Origin: a virus
Direction: 5' to 3' (one strand)
Length of the DNA: 64,000 nt
Virus record (IMG/VR): IMGVR_UViG_3300037725_000018
Location: 62,001 to 126,000 of that record
Below are positions 17,936 through 26,595 of this stretch, piece by piece. Position 1 is the first letter of the stretch. The number at the start of each line of letters is the position of its first letter. The position numbers and the translations under genes were made by a program. The notes below the pieces were generated by a model that saw only the letters and a list, made by a program, of their open reading frames with translations, did not search any database and was not told where the DNA came from.

Positions 17936-18190
17936 CTACTTTATGTATTCGACAAATTCAAAAACCGTGCTTGAAGATTTTGCCTTTTCAATCAAACCGG
18001 GAAGGCTGTTTGTATCGTCAACCCGTGTCCAATCGGTCTTTTCCTCTTGACCTTTGTTAGACACTCCAACCCAAGTTGTTCCCATGTTTGTTGAAACTCC
18101 TGTGCAACTACCCGGTGGCTTCTGGCAAGGAGACGTTCCGATCTTTATCGTTCCATCGCTTTTTTCGAAGATTCTCATGTCCACATCCAC
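17936..18190 (-). CDS. Small protein of unknown function
   Basis: 84 residues with two Cys (PCQKPPGSC) and a beta-rich middle. It overlaps the next upstream gene by 16 bases. No function is assigned. Confidence 0.5.
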   Translation of the reverse strand: MDVDMRIFEKSDGTIKIGTSPCQKPPGSCTGVSTNMGTTWVGVSNKGQEEKTDWTRVDDTNSLPGLIEKAKSSSTVFEFVEYIK

Positions 18191-18750
18191 GGAATAAGTT
18201 TTGCGATTCGTTCGTATGCTTCTTGGTCTTTTAATCTAATTCGGCGTTCAAGGCGTGAAGCTTTTGTTTTATAGACTTTTCCTTTGTCTGTTCGCTTGTA
18301 GCCTTGCATTTCTTCAAGCTTTGTGTTTTCTTGTCCCAAAGGAATTCTTTGGTTTCTTTCCATTTCCCTGTATTCGGAGATCACGTCAAGAAGACGCTCC
18401 CGGTCTTCTTTAAACCATTTATACACGCGGTAAGCAGTTCGGTAATACCCGTTTGAACGGCTTGAATTTGCGTTTTGATCCAAAGCGGACAAAACTTCCT
18501 CTTCGGTTTCCGCTCGCCGCGTAGAGCTTTCTTGCTCTTCTACAAACTTGAAGAATTGCTTTTTCATAACAGTTGGCAAACGGTCGGAAGGCTCTGCCCA
18601 CATTCCAACCGGAACGTCTGTTCGGTACAGGTGTGTTCGGGTTTTAAAGTTTGACCGAAATATGCGGAAGGCTCTACGTATTCCACTTGTTTTAGCGTTG
18701 GAAAGAAAATACTTCAAGCCTTCCCACCACATTCGAATCCAATAGATCAT
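18175..18750 (-). CDS. Basic helical protein of unknown function
   Basis: 191 residues, Arg/Lys/Trp-rich, with a helical N-terminus (IRMWWEGLKYFLSN) and a C-terminal run of charged helices. No catalytic motif; nucleic-acid or membrane association is possible. Confidence 0.5.
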   Translation of the reverse strand: MIYWIRMWWEGLKYFLSNAKTSGIRRAFRIFRSNFKTRTHLYRTDVPVGMWAEPSDRLPTVMKKQFFKFVEEQESSTRRAETEEEVLSALDQNANSSRSNGYYRTAYRVYKWFKEDRERLLDVISEYREMERNQRIPLGQENTKLEEMQGYKRTDKGKVYKTKASRLERRIRLKDQEAYERIAKLIPWMWT

Positions 18751-18798
18751 GGCAAGTTAAAAATTGTGTTTAGCTTGCAGATAGAAGGCTGTGTGTTG

Positions 18799-19020
18799 CT
18801 ATTCCATTTCCCGCTTGCTTATGTCACAACGGCGAATTTCCAGTTCATCGGGATCATACCCTTCATATTGAACCAAATCCCGTTTAAGATCCAATACCGT
18901 GCCTGAAACCATTGATTCTACCGGGGTTCCGTTGGCAAGATAAACGTATCCCGCATGAACCGGATAGTTATTTTCAAGAACGGTTTCAGTTTCGTAAATC
19001 ACGCCTTCATCTTTGCTCAT
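18799..19020 (-). CDS. Small acidic protein of unknown function
   Basis: 73 residues, probably a small beta domain (VHAGYVYLANGTPVESMVSG). It overlaps the upstream gene by 4 bases (ATGA), so it is translationally coupled. Confidence 0.5.
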   Translation of the reverse strand: MSKDEGVIYETETVLENNYPVHAGYVYLANGTPVESMVSGTVLDLKRDLVQYEGYDPDELEIRRCDISKREME

Positions 19021-19208
19021 TGGTCTTTACTGTTTAGTTGAGATACAGTTTCACTTTCGTTAAAACGCTTTCTCCTCGCCTTTGGTGAAAACACCGAAAC
19101 CCCACGTGTGGGGGAATACTTTCGCCAGAGAGTATTGCCCCAACGAAAGCGTTCCCCCACCGAAAGGGAACCAAAATTCACCTTCTCCTTATTGTTATTA
19201 GTCTTCAT
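19017..19208 (-). CDS. Small basic protein, beta-barrel-like
   Basis: 63 residues. FGSLSVGERFRWGNTLWRKY resembles a widespread small phage/plasmid family of unknown role (pattern F..L.VGERF...G....K). It overlaps both neighbours. Confidence 0.5.
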   Translation of the reverse strand: MKTNNNKEKVNFGSLSVGERFRWGNTLWRKYSPTRGVSVFSPKARRKRFNESETVSQLNSKDQ

Positions 19209-19374
19209 TGACCACCTCGAACTTGTCGTTTGGGACCCAAAGCGTAACGTTGTCCGAACGCTTCAAAAGCGTGTACACGTTGTCTTCGGAAAGAACCGTG
19301 CAAACCTCATGCTTTTCAAACGTCACGTTTCCGAATCCGTACGTGTCGTTCATCTTAACCTTTTGCGTACTCAT
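19198..19374 (-). CDS. Small protein of unknown function (58 aa)
   Basis: 58 residues from the ATG at 19374. The TAA at 19198-19200 lies inside the next gene's first codons (11-base overlap), the pattern of coupled genes here. The sequence is regular and beta-rich (NVTFEKHEVCTVLSEDNVYT). Confidence 0.5.
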   Translation of the reverse strand: MSTQKVKMNDTYGFGNVTFEKHEVCTVLSEDNVYTLLKRSDNVTLWVPNDKFEVVNED

Positions 19375-19438
19375 AAGTTTTAAGGTGTTTGTGTCGTGAA
19401 AGTTAGTTGTGAAAAAGGCCCGCCCCCAAGTAGCTAAC

Positions 19439-19684
19439 CTAAGCTACAACCTCTCGCTTCTTCTGGTCTTCCCGCTCGATCCGGGCACGCTTCCGTGCAA
19501 CCTCCTGAATTTCGTCTTCGTAGTCGTCTACCATACCGGACTCGAAGAACTTGGAAGTCACGTCCACGTCCCGGACGTTTCCGTCTTGAAGCGGATTGAC
19601 GGAAAGCAGGTCAACGGTTTCCCCGTCGAACCGTCCGCGAATCTTGTATGCGTTATCGCTGGTCTTGAAAGTAAAAACAGTCAT
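19439..19684 (-). CDS. Small charged protein of unknown function
   Basis: 81 residues from the ATG at 19684; the longer reading to 19744 would run into the leader, and the conserved-looking part starts MTVFTFKTSDNAYKI. The C-terminus is a basic helix (VARKRARIEREDQKK). Confidence 0.5.
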   Translation of the reverse strand: MTVFTFKTSDNAYKIRGRFDGETVDLLSVNPLQDGNVRDVDVTSKFFESGMVDDYEDEIQEVARKRARIEREDQKKREVVA

Positions 19685-19749
19685 TGTACTTTGTAACTTG
19701 ATTTTGCCTTGTGTTAGTGAATGGGGCTTCCCCCGTTGATCCACCCTTT

Positions 19750-19938
19750 TTAATGATCTCGGTTAAGAAGGGTTCCAATGTTCTCTGTGAAATTTGTGTG
19801 ACCGCGCAATTCGTTTATCTTCTCCTGCACGTCCAGCTCAATTGATTTTGTTGAATAATCTGTGGATTCAAGTAAGCTCTTGGCCGCTTTAAGCCTTTTG
19901 AGATTATCCGCAGTTTCTAGTAGCTTATTTAGTTTCAT
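19750..19938 (-). CDS. Small helical protein of unknown function
   Basis: 62 residues, Leu/Lys-rich helices (NKLLETADNLKRLKAAKSLL). Its start overlaps the 3' end of the interrupted gene 19925-20302 by 14 bases, which supports that reading frame as real. Confidence 0.45.
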   Translation of the reverse strand: MKLNKLLETADNLKRLKAAKSLLESTDYSTKSIELDVQEKINELRGHTNFTENIGTLLNRDH

Positions 19939-20302
19939 TTTCCTTTGTGATTTTGTAATTGACTTCTATTAAATGGCCGTATGCATTTATTTCATCTACT
20001 CTGCAAAACTTGACCTTTGTTGTGTCCTTTGCATTGTTATAAATATATACGTCGCTAGAAGATACAAGATGATCTTCGTATATGTACTTTACCTTAGATT
20101 CGTTTTTAATAACGGTGTACTCGCTGCGTGGGAGACAATTTTTTTCGGTATGTCAAGGCTCAAAATATGTCCCAACCGCAAGCGCAGAGAGGATAACAAA
20201 AAACACGGCAACGCCGTTTTCTTTCTTCCCAATCACCCCAAATACAAGCCCGATTATAAAGGCTACGGAAAAAATTATTAGCCAAAGGCCAAGTACAAAC
20301 AT
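19925..20302 (-). pseudogene. Membrane protein gene interrupted by in-frame TGA
   Basis: The ATG at 20302 opens 49 codons with two transmembrane segments, then TGA at 20153-20155. The same frame continues for 75 more sense codons to TAA at 19925. The second part contains no Met, has good coding character (EYTVIKNESKVKYIYEDHL) and overlaps the next gene's start as normal genes do here. TGA is a normal stop elsewhere in the window, so nonsense mutation, readthrough or sequence error are the options. Confidence 0.55.
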
Positions 20303-20307
20303 AATTT

Positions 20308-21312
20308 TTATAGGTTATTTACAGATTTAAACCTTTCTACCGCCACTTCTCTACCTTCCTGCAAAAGAAACGTGTGATACTCTTCAGTTGTTTCAAATTG
20401 GTCTTTGAAACGCCCAAGAGCCGTTCCAAGTTCTTTTCCCGTCAAGTTCGAATGATTCATGGCGACGTTTCCGTTAAACACTTCACGGGCTTTCTCGCGC
20501 CTTCTGTGCTCTTTTTCAAGCCGGGTTTCCCAAGCGTTTAGGTCCACTCCGGTCATTGAAAGAACCTTTTCTTTCATATGGCTTTTTGAAGGCCGGGTCT
20601 TGTTTTGACTTTTAGGAACGCTTTCAAGATACTTCATCCACTTCTGGTAGGTCTTTCTTTTTGTGTCCCGGTGCCTCTGGTCTGCCGTTAAATTTTCGGA
20701 CACGAAAGCCTTTCTATGAAAATACTTCGAACCTACGACGTATTCGAAAACTTCTTCTAGGTCTTCAAAACCTTTCTTGAACCGATCCCATGAAAACCCA
20801 AGAAGCCCAAATGCAGTTTCCGGGTCGGTCGTAACTGCAAGTTCTCCAAGCTTTACGCTTTTGTCTTCGGTATAATGCGTGTACCGAACGCCTTGAAACC
20901 CATGCTTTAGGCCAACCCACCGGGCAACCTTTCCCATAAGGTTCCCAAGGTCGTTATAGGCAAAAAACGCCTTTGCCATGTCCCACCACTTATGCCGCAT
21001 AAACACAAGGTCAAGTTGAAATGGGGCTCCTTTAACGGATGTGTAGTCTAAAGACACAACGTTTCCGTTGTTGAACGTTTCTTTTGGCCCAAGGGAGTTA
21101 ACAAGCTTCCATTTGTCAACAGCAGGTTTCCGGACAAGAACATCCATATCCCCGTGACTTGACTTTGAGTGATATGGGCGAACAAAATGATAATCGGTTT
21201 CTTCGGAAAGTCCAAACCTACGGCTAAACTGGTTTGATAGCTTCTGTTGTGTCCGGTAAAAATCAGAACTAAGAAGCCTCTCTGTATGTGTATCAAGTGC
21301 GTTTCCACCCAT
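20308..21312 (-). CDS. Nucleotidyltransferase-like protein (Pol beta fold)
   Basis: 334 residues. MGGNAL starts the chain, and HGDMDVLV with Asp55 and Asp57 plus PFQLDLVFM near 100 fit the metal-binding G..D.D...D pattern of the Pol-beta nucleotidyltransferase superfamily. YNDLGNLMGKVARWVGLK resembles viral relatives with a helical C-terminus. The substrate is unknown. It sits two genes from the CCA-adding enzyme, so an RNA-modifying role is possible. Confidence 0.5.
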   Translation of the reverse strand: MGGNALDTHTERLLSSDFYRTQQKLSNQFSRRFGLSEETDYHFVRPYHSKSSHGDMDVLVRKPAVDKWKLVNSLGPKETFNNGNVVSLDYTSVKGAPFQLDLVFMRHKWWDMAKAFFAYNDLGNLMGKVARWVGLKHGFQGVRYTHYTEDKSVKLGELAVTTDPETAFGLLGFSWDRFKKGFEDLEEVFEYVVGSKYFHRKAFVSENLTADQRHRDTKRKTYQKWMKYLESVPKSQNKTRPSKSHMKEKVLSMTGVDLNAWETRLEKEHRRREKAREVFNGNVAMNHSNLTGKELGTALGRFKDQFETTEEYHTFLLQEGREVAVERFKSVNNL

Positions 21313-21399
21313 GTCTTCTTTGCCATTTGTTGTTAAAACCGTTCACCATTTTATATTACTGCCTCACTTCTTCGGTGTTCCCGCCTTCGCAACGAAAAC

Positions 21400-21633
21400 T
21401 TACAGGTAACGTAAAACTCTTGGCTTGATATAGCTATTGTAGTAGTAACGCACGTCAATCGGAATTGGATATTTTCCATTGTTGTGATAATAGCATATTG
21501 GGCTTGAAATCTTAAACACAACTATATTTTTCTTTCTAGACCACCGTTTAAAGTCTGAATTGCTTAAACCAGTATCATCTTCGTTAGACACTATTACCAT
21601 TGTTAAGGTGTTATCAAATTGTAGAGTCTTCAT
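21400..21633 (-). CDS. Small protein of unknown function
   Basis: 77 residues, or 66 if it starts at the internal Met of MVIVSNEDDTGLSN. That internal start matches the short hydrophobic-strand starts (MLVIIED, MIIVFED) of several other small proteins here. The C-terminus is Tyr/Arg-rich. Confidence 0.45.
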   Translation of the reverse strand: MKTLQFDNTLTMVIVSNEDDTGLSNSDFKRWSRKKNIVVFKISSPICYYHNNGKYPIPIDVRYYYNSYIKPRVLRYL

Positions 21634-21764
21634 TTAGAAAGTCAAATTTGCGCTTCGCCTCATCTAGAGAAAGCTTGTTTAAGTCTTGAAAATCCGGTAC
21701 TTCGTAATAGTAGATTACAGAAACTTCTCGCCTTTTTTACGCTTTTTGGATAAAGTGTAGTCAT
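21614..21764 (-). pseudogene. Small gene with apparent +1 frameshift
   Basis: The ATG at 21764 opens a frame that changes character at an A6 run. Dropping one base there would give a ~49-residue protein with coding character (EVPDFQDLNKLSLDEAKRKF), ending in a TGA that overlaps the next gene's start. As written the frame ends early. Indel, programmed slippage and decay are the options. Confidence 0.35.
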
Positions 21765-21797
21765 TTTTTTGTTTGTTTTTTAATTGATAAATTCTTG

Positions 21798-22934
21798 TTA
21801 AAGAGTTCCTTCTGCAGCTTCAATGAGAACCTCTTTATCTTCGATTCCAGTTCGAAGCTGAAAGCTATGTGCCCGTTCGATCATTTCTCCAAACTTCGGG
21901 CCGGGTTTGTGCCCACGATCAATGAGGTCTTTCCCTTGAACAATCGGGTCAACTTCTACGCCTGTATCCCGAAACCACCGAAAATCTCCCAAACGAATGG
22001 CGCAAATAACCTTCTTAAAGTCTTTAAAGCGGTCTCCAAGTCTGTGTTGAAGCATTCTTACCTCAAAAGGGGTAGGGTTCGGGCTTGACGTTTGAATCGT
22101 TTCTAAACCCTTCTGGAAAGCCTTAACGCGACTTACCAAATTATTTGAAAGTTTGAGGCTTTCTCCAAGAGCCTCCGGGTCTTCCGCGTTTAAAAGAAAC
22201 GTTTCCATCCGGAGACGTTTCGGGGCCGAATCAATGGCAATCTTTCGAAAAACGTCCGTTTCCGGAAATCCAAAGTCTTCAAGAAGCCCAACCTTTTCCA
22301 TAATCGAAAGAAACCGGGAAGGTTTTTTGTCTTTAAACGCCTTCTTAACTTCCATGACCACCCGCTCGACGGAAACCACATTGGAAACGTCCGGGCCGAA
22401 TCGCTTCATCATTTGAAACGTTTCCGGTTCAATGTCAAACCCGAACCTTCCGGCAAACCGGGCTGCGCGAACAATCCGAAGGAGGTCTTCTTTGAACCTG
22501 CGCTTCGGAGCCCCAACGGTTTTTACAATGCCGTTTTGAAGGTTTTCTTTTCCCCCAAAGGGGTCAACAAGGTTTCCACTTGCGTCTATTGCCATTGCGT
22601 TGATTGTGAAGTCCCGGCGAGAAAGGTCCGTGGAAATGTCGTTTGCAAACTCTACGGTTGCTCTACGTCCATCAGTGGACACGTCCTTTCGAAAGGTTGT
22701 GATTTCAAACGGGAAACCATCGACCACGGCTGTAACTGTTCCGTGGTCTACCCCGGTCTTTTTGACGGGAACGCCTCTCTTCTCACACTTTTGAACCACA
22801 GTTTTCGGAACATCAGATGTTGCAAGATCAATGTCGTCAAACTCGCGGCCAAAAATTGAGTCCCGAACGCACCCGCCAACCGCATGAATATCGGAAAGAA
22901 AGTCAAACGTGTCAAGCGCCTCGTTTACTGTCAT
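21798..22934 (-). CDS. cca: CCA-adding tRNA nucleotidyltransferase (class II)
   Basis: 378 residues, the usual length. AVGGCVRDSIFG (19-29) and the metal ligands Asp34 and Asp36 (FDDIDLAT) begin the head. RRDFTINAMA and DLLRIVRAARFAGRFGF mark the neck and RNA-contact motifs of class II enzymes. It rebuilds the 3' CCA of tRNA from CTP and ATP. None of the tRNA genes I read encodes CCA, so this enzyme is probably needed to mature them. A terminator lies just upstream (22953-23002). Confidence 0.92.
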   Translation of the reverse strand: MTVNEALDTFDFLSDIHAVGGCVRDSIFGREFDDIDLATSDVPKTVVQKCEKRGVPVKKTGVDHGTVTAVVDGFPFEITTFRKDVSTDGRRATVEFANDISTDLSRRDFTINAMAIDASGNLVDPFGGKENLQNGIVKTVGAPKRRFKEDLLRIVRAARFAGRFGFDIEPETFQMMKRFGPDVSNVVSVERVVMEVKKAFKDKKPSRFLSIMEKVGLLEDFGFPETDVFRKIAIDSAPKRLRMETFLLNAEDPEALGESLKLSNNLVSRVKAFQKGLETIQTSSPNPTPFEVRMLQHRLGDRFKDFKKVICAIRLGDFRWFRDTGVEVDPIVQGKDLIDRGHKPGPKFGEMIERAHSFQLRTGIEDKEVLIEAAEGTL

Positions 22935-22952
22935 TGTTTTTTTTTTTTGTTT

Positions 22953-23002
22953 AGATTAAAACAAAAAACGTGGAAACAGGCCATGCAAGACCCATTTCCA
23001 CG
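22953..23002 (-). terminator. Intrinsic terminator
   Basis: Minus strand: CGTGGAAA pairs with TTTCCACG around an 18-base loop and is followed by TTTTTTGTTTT. It ends the unit of the 23042-23608 gene before the CCA-enzyme gene. Confidence 0.75.
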
Positions 23003-23041
23003 CCAATGCCCTGTAGGAGGTGATTACAAGAGCAATTTGAT

Positions 23042-23608
23042 TTAGCCGATCATCGGTCCATCGGTGCGAATCACGTCGTACGTCTCACCGAACATGGTGA
23101 TTTCGTCAACGTTTTCAAGGCGATAGTCCCGGAGAATCACCCGGTCTTCAACGCCTTGCCGACTAGAACCGGACGAAGAATAAAGGTACTCTTCGATTTC
23201 TTCCCGGTCGATTTCGTTCCAGTTTTCATCGTAGTAAGTGGACGTTGCCGATTCCACCTTGACTTCAAGGTAAAACCGCTCTTCACCGTTCTTGACGTGT
23301 CGCACAAGCGGCGTTCCGTCAACCCGGCTACCCCACCGACGCGGTTCCGGTTCAAAATCCGGCTCGACGCCTTCTCGCTCCCTCTGGTTGTTCACAGAGT
23401 TTGCGTAGACGAAATTAACAAGCCCCCGAACTTCCGAAACTTTTCGGACGGTGCAATTTCCGTCTTCGTCGTGATACTCGTTGTAAGGAGTACCCCGACC
23501 ATTGACGGTTTTCCGCATACGCGGCGTTGTCACCGTTCGGAACGAAACGAACGACGCCCGTGAAGGCACGTTTTCAAGAACCGCTCGCAAGTCTTCAAGG
23601 CGAATCAT
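23042..23608 (-). CDS. Charged protein of unknown function
   Basis: 188 residues, Arg- and Glu-rich, starting MIRLEDLRAVLEN, which faintly resembles the MIRFNDLL starts. No motif is recognised. Confidence 0.55.
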   Translation of the reverse strand: MIRLEDLRAVLENVPSRASFVSFRTVTTPRMRKTVNGRGTPYNEYHDEDGNCTVRKVSEVRGLVNFVYANSVNNQREREGVEPDFEPEPRRWGSRVDGTPLVRHVKNGEERFYLEVKVESATSTYYDENWNEIDREEIEEYLYSSSGSSRQGVEDRVILRDYRLENVDEITMFGETYDVIRTDGPMIG

Positions 23609-23723
23609 AACTTCAAAAGTTTTTTGTGACCGTTTCTGTTAACCCCTTCCCTCCCTGACGCAATACTTACACGCAGGGAAGAAAGGCTGGTTTCGCTTTG
23701 TATGTGAAGACGGGGTGAAGGTT

Positions 23724-24002
23724 TTATGAAGACCCTTCAATGTCGGTTTCAGAAAAGTCAACCCCCAACATAAAAGACTGCACTTCCCCGATGTTCATAA
23801 ACACATACTTTCGACCGGACGGTTTAATTTCGACGTATGCCCGTTCGATCCGGTTGTTTTTAAAAAGACGTTCAACTCCGGATAGGTCGTTTATAAGGCT
23901 GTCTACGTCTTCAAAACCGTTAATTTGAAGCATTCCGGTTTTGTTTGACGTAACCTCATTTACGACCAAATTTCCGGTTTCGTATCTTGAAAGATCGCTC
24001 AT
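23724..24002 (-). CDS. Small protein of unknown function
   Basis: 92 residues from the ATG at 24002; an upstream extension would overlap the previous gene. It is an alternating alpha/beta small domain (RAYVEIKPSGRKYVFMNIGE). No family is recognised. Confidence 0.5.
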   Translation of the reverse strand: MSDLSRYETGNLVVNEVTSNKTGMLQINGFEDVDSLINDLSGVERLFKNNRIERAYVEIKPSGRKYVFMNIGEVQSFMLGVDFSETDIEGSS

Positions 24003-24018
24003 AACAGGGAAAGGTTTT

Positions 24019-24243
24019 TTAATTGAGCTTGTGGTTTTCGATTCCAAAACGCCCAAGAGCACCGGACGCTAAACGCTGTTCCCGCTTCGTTTCAAACTCC
24101 ATCCGGTGAAACTCTTTATCGGACGGATGAGGATACGATGCATACGGAATAACGTCTTCTCCAGTATGCGTCGAAATAATGTCTGCCGCATTGTCCAGAT
24201 CGTCAGCGGGAACGTCAAGGTAGTAGTGAGCAGAAGAGTTCAT
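24019..24243 (-). CDS. Small protein of unknown function
   Basis: 74 residues. The N-terminal part (YYLDVPADDLDNAADIISTH) could be an alpha/beta fold; the tail is basic. It follows a terminator and starts a new unit. Confidence 0.5.
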   Translation of the reverse strand: MNSSAHYYLDVPADDLDNAADIISTHTGEDVIPYASYPHPSDKEFHRMEFETKREQRLASGALGRFGIENHKLN

Positions 24244-24295
24244 CGGCTTGCTTTTTTATTAAAAGTGGTTCTTTGTCTATCTACCGTATAAAATG

Positions 24296-24323
24296 CGAAA
24301 GGCCGGGAGCGGTTCCCGGCCTT
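24296..24323. terminator. Bidirectional-type intrinsic terminator
   Basis: AAAGGCCGGGA pairs with the facing TCCCGGCCTTT around a 5-base loop, an 11-bp stem with A/T tracts on both sides. For the minus-strand genes it ends the TrmH-family transcript. Confidence 0.75.
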
Positions 24324-24356
24324 TCGGTGAAGATTCTATTAAGTGTTTTTCGTTCT

Positions 24357-24902
24357 TTATTGGACAAGTCCTTCTCTACCTACAGTCTTTTGGACATAAT
24401 CATACATCCCAATCCCGCTTGACACGCCTGCGTTTAGGCTTCGAACACTTCCAAACTGCGGGATGGATACAATATGGTCGCAAAGGTCAAGAACATTTTC
24501 GGACAAACCATTTCCTTCGCTTCCGAAAACCAAAAGAGGGTTTTCCGGCCAATCAAAAGAACGCAGGTCTTCGGTTTCGTAGTTTGAAAGTTGGTTTTCA
24601 AACCCAACCCATGTAAATCGGGTTTTCAAAAGACGGGCTTCAATTGGTACCTCGATGTGTTGCACGTCTGTATAATGATAGGTGCCAACCGCCCCGCGCT
24701 TGTCCCACTGCCTCTTTCCTACGTAAAAAACTCTTTGCGCCCCAAACGCATTTGCGTTTCGGACCAAGCTTCCGATATTAAAGTCTCCTTCCCAATTTTG
24801 CATCAAAACGGCAAAACCGTTGTTGTTTTCGGAAAGGTGCTTACGGATCTTTTCAGTTTCGTGGGATCGAAACTGGTCAAGTACGTTTCTGTTTGCTGAC
24901 AT
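24357..24902 (-). CDS. TrmH/SpoU-family RNA 2'-O-methyltransferase
   Basis: 181 residues. The three SPOUT motifs are present: NIGSLVRNANAFGAQRVFYV, PLLVFGSEGNGLSE and VSIPQFGSVRSLNAGVSSGI. The family forms a deep-knot dimer and methylates ribose in tRNA or rRNA using S-adenosylmethionine. With the tRNA array and the CCA enzyme, tRNA is the likely target; the position modified is unknown. Confidence 0.85.
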   Translation of the reverse strand: MSANRNVLDQFRSHETEKIRKHLSENNNGFAVLMQNWEGDFNIGSLVRNANAFGAQRVFYVGKRQWDKRGAVGTYHYTDVQHIEVPIEARLLKTRFTWVGFENQLSNYETEDLRSFDWPENPLLVFGSEGNGLSENVLDLCDHIVSIPQFGSVRSLNAGVSSGIGMYDYVQKTVGREGLVQ

Positions 24903-24943
24903 ATGAATTGAAGTAACCGTTTTGTTATAAAGAAAGCGCGTTC

Positions 24944-25138
24944 TTAAAAGTGCTCAAATGGCTTCGACTCTGAATGCCCGGTACTTAACCGATTTTTAGC
25001 CCAACCCAAAACGTATTTTGGATCTTCGTCATTTGAAATTGTGGTTAGGTTCACGACAGGAATAGCTTTGCCTTCTAAGCCTGACCGATACTCTTTGAAC
25101 TCTTCATAATTTGAGTTTTCATCAAACACAACAAGCAT
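24944..25138 (-). CDS. Small protein of unknown function (MLVVFDE start)
   Basis: 64 residues. It begins with a hydrophobic strand then acidic residues (MLVVFDENSNYEEF), like the small proteins at 25374, 46672, 47575 and 58358. Function unknown. Confidence 0.45.
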   Translation of the reverse strand: MLVVFDENSNYEEFKEYRSGLEGKAIPVVNLTTISNDEDPKYVLGWAKNRLSTGHSESKPFEHF

Positions 25139-25155
25139 AAGCAGAAACCTTCCAT

Positions 25156-25368
25156 TTACGTGATTTTGAAAAACTCGCGGTCAATTTCTCCCATAACGTA
25201 CGTTCCGTTTGAAGTGTCAAACTCGACGTAGGTTCTTCGAATTCCGGTCTTCACATTCCCGGCGTCGTATTCTTTCTTTTCTATAGAGTTGACGGTATAT
25301 TCACTGCCGCCAAGGGTGATTGTAACCGTTTTTCCATCATCAAGAGCCTGCTTTAATACTTCAAACAT
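25156..25368 (-). CDS. Small beta-rich protein of unknown function
   Basis: 70 residues: one helix then a series of strands (TVTITLGGSEYTVNSIEKKE). No family is recognised. Confidence 0.45.
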   Translation of the reverse strand: MFEVLKQALDDGKTVTITLGGSEYTVNSIEKKEYDAGNVKTGIRRTYVEFDTSNGTYVMGEIDREFFKIT

Positions 25369-25373
25369 GTTCG

Positions 25374-25643
25374 TTATATGTATTTATTTATAATTGTTTT
25401 GGTCTTTCTGTAAGTAGGGACAAACGTTCTTGGCAGAAAACCTCTACCCTCTTGCTTTGGAAACTTTTGAACACAAACAAAACTGTCTTCTTCTTCAACC
25501 TTAAAGTCAAGAATGCAGAGAGGAAAAACTATATCCACTTTCCATCTTGTGCCACCATCTTCAGGATCGACCCGAACTGTAAGTCCGATTTCTTCTTTTA
25601 TCGAATCTTCAAGGTCTTCAAAAACGATAATCATACCTGACAA
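25374..25643 (-). CDS. Small protein of unknown function (MIIVFED start)
   Basis: 89 residues, 86 from the internal Met. It begins MIIVFEDLEDSIKEEI and belongs to the short-protein group with a shared strand-plus-acidic start. It lies directly after the tRNA-Arg gene. Confidence 0.45.
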   Translation of the reverse strand: MSGMIIVFEDLEDSIKEEIGLTVRVDPEDGGTRWKVDIVFPLCILDFKVEEEDSFVCVQKFPKQEGRGFLPRTFVPTYRKTKTIINKYI

Positions 25644-25651
25644 GTTATTGG

Positions 25652-25726
25652 TACACTTGGGAGGACTCGAACCCCCAACCCCGGCATTAGAAGTGCCGTG
25701 CTCTAATCCAGTTGAGCTACAAGTGT
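25652..25726 (-). tRNA. tRNA-Arg(TCT)
   Basis: 75 bases; acceptor ACACTTG/CAAGTGT, anticodon loop CTTCTAA on a GGCA stem, T-loop TTCGAGT. No encoded CCA; discriminator A. Confidence 0.9.
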
Positions 25727-25733
25727 ATTTTTT

Positions 25734-25967
25734 TCATTGACTTTTTTGAAACTGGTTCCACCTGTCGGCCCATTCTTTGAAAGCTTGCCCGATCTCTTTT
25801 TCGTCTTCGGTTTTGTTACCGCAGACAAAAACGTTTTGTTCCCTGTCTACGGAGAGAATTTCTTCCCCTTCCGGGGATTTAAGGTCAAACGGGAAGATGT
25901 CCCAATACACACTTTCTTTATCGATTTTGACCTTGTTAAATTCAAAAACCTCTTTGTCATTAGACAT
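25734..25967 (-). CDS. Small acidic protein of unknown function
   Basis: 77 residues with a beta-rich core (ILSVDREQNVFVCGNKTEDE) and a C-terminal amphipathic helix. It lies between two tRNA genes. Confidence 0.45.
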   Translation of the reverse strand: MSNDKEVFEFNKVKIDKESVYWDIFPFDLKSPEGEEILSVDREQNVFVCGNKTEDEKEIGQAFKEWADRWNQFQKSQ

Positions 25968-26003
25968 GATCTATGAATTTGGATTTGTAATTGGGTTAAT
26001 ATG

Positions 26004-26076
26004 AGCGGGTGATGGGATTCGAACCCACGACCTTCTGCATGGCAAGCAGACGCTCTAACCACTGAGCTACACCCGC
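26004..26076 (-). tRNA. tRNA-Gly(GCC)
   Basis: 73 bases; acceptor GCGGGTG/CACCCGC, anticodon stem TCTGC/GCAGA with loop TTGCCAT, T-loop TTCGAAT. No encoded CCA. Very bacterial in sequence. Confidence 0.92.
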
Positions 26077-26216
26077 TGGCTCCTATTTGGTATAGCGCCG
26101 GGGGGCGCTCCATTAATGAGAAATCCTTAATGGCTCCACCTTTCTTTACTGTAAGGTCCGTGTGGCCGCGATCTTTTTACTAACTCGACACGCCTTCCGG
26201 TTGGCAAATCAAGCGT

Positions 26217-26540
26217 TCAAAAAGATTCGTTTGAAAAAATGATTTCATCCGGGTCTACATATACCGTTCCATCCCATCGGATATACACGCGCCTTTCTCC
26301 ATTTGTTCCTAAAGCCCGGTACATTTTTTTAAGCGTGTAAGAGCTATTTAGCTTTCCGGTGTTTAAATCTTTTTTTACAACCCTCGTTCCATTTGTGGCA
26401 TAGTATTTGACTTCAACAGTTTCAAGCCAAGCAAAAGTTCTATCTTCGTTTATAAGGCGAACCGGACGCCACGCAAACCACTTATGCCAGCCTTTTTCTA
26501 TCTTAGCAATTCGGTCTACGAAACTCTCTACGCCATTCAT
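26217..26540 (-). CDS. Protein of unknown function
   Basis: 107 residues, Trp-rich N-terminus (EKGWHKWFAWRPVRL) then a beta-rich domain. The 140 bases after it hold two small hairpins before tRNA-Gly(GCC) but no gene. Confidence 0.5.
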   Translation of the reverse strand: MNGVESFVDRIAKIEKGWHKWFAWRPVRLINEDRTFAWLETVEVKYYATNGTRVVKKDLNTGKLNSSYTLKKMYRALGTNGERRVYIRWDGTVYVDPDEIIFSNESF

Positions 26541-26595
26541 TTTTGACTTTTTGACTTTTTGACTTTAAGGGGTCTTTAAAAACTGAAAAATGCTG

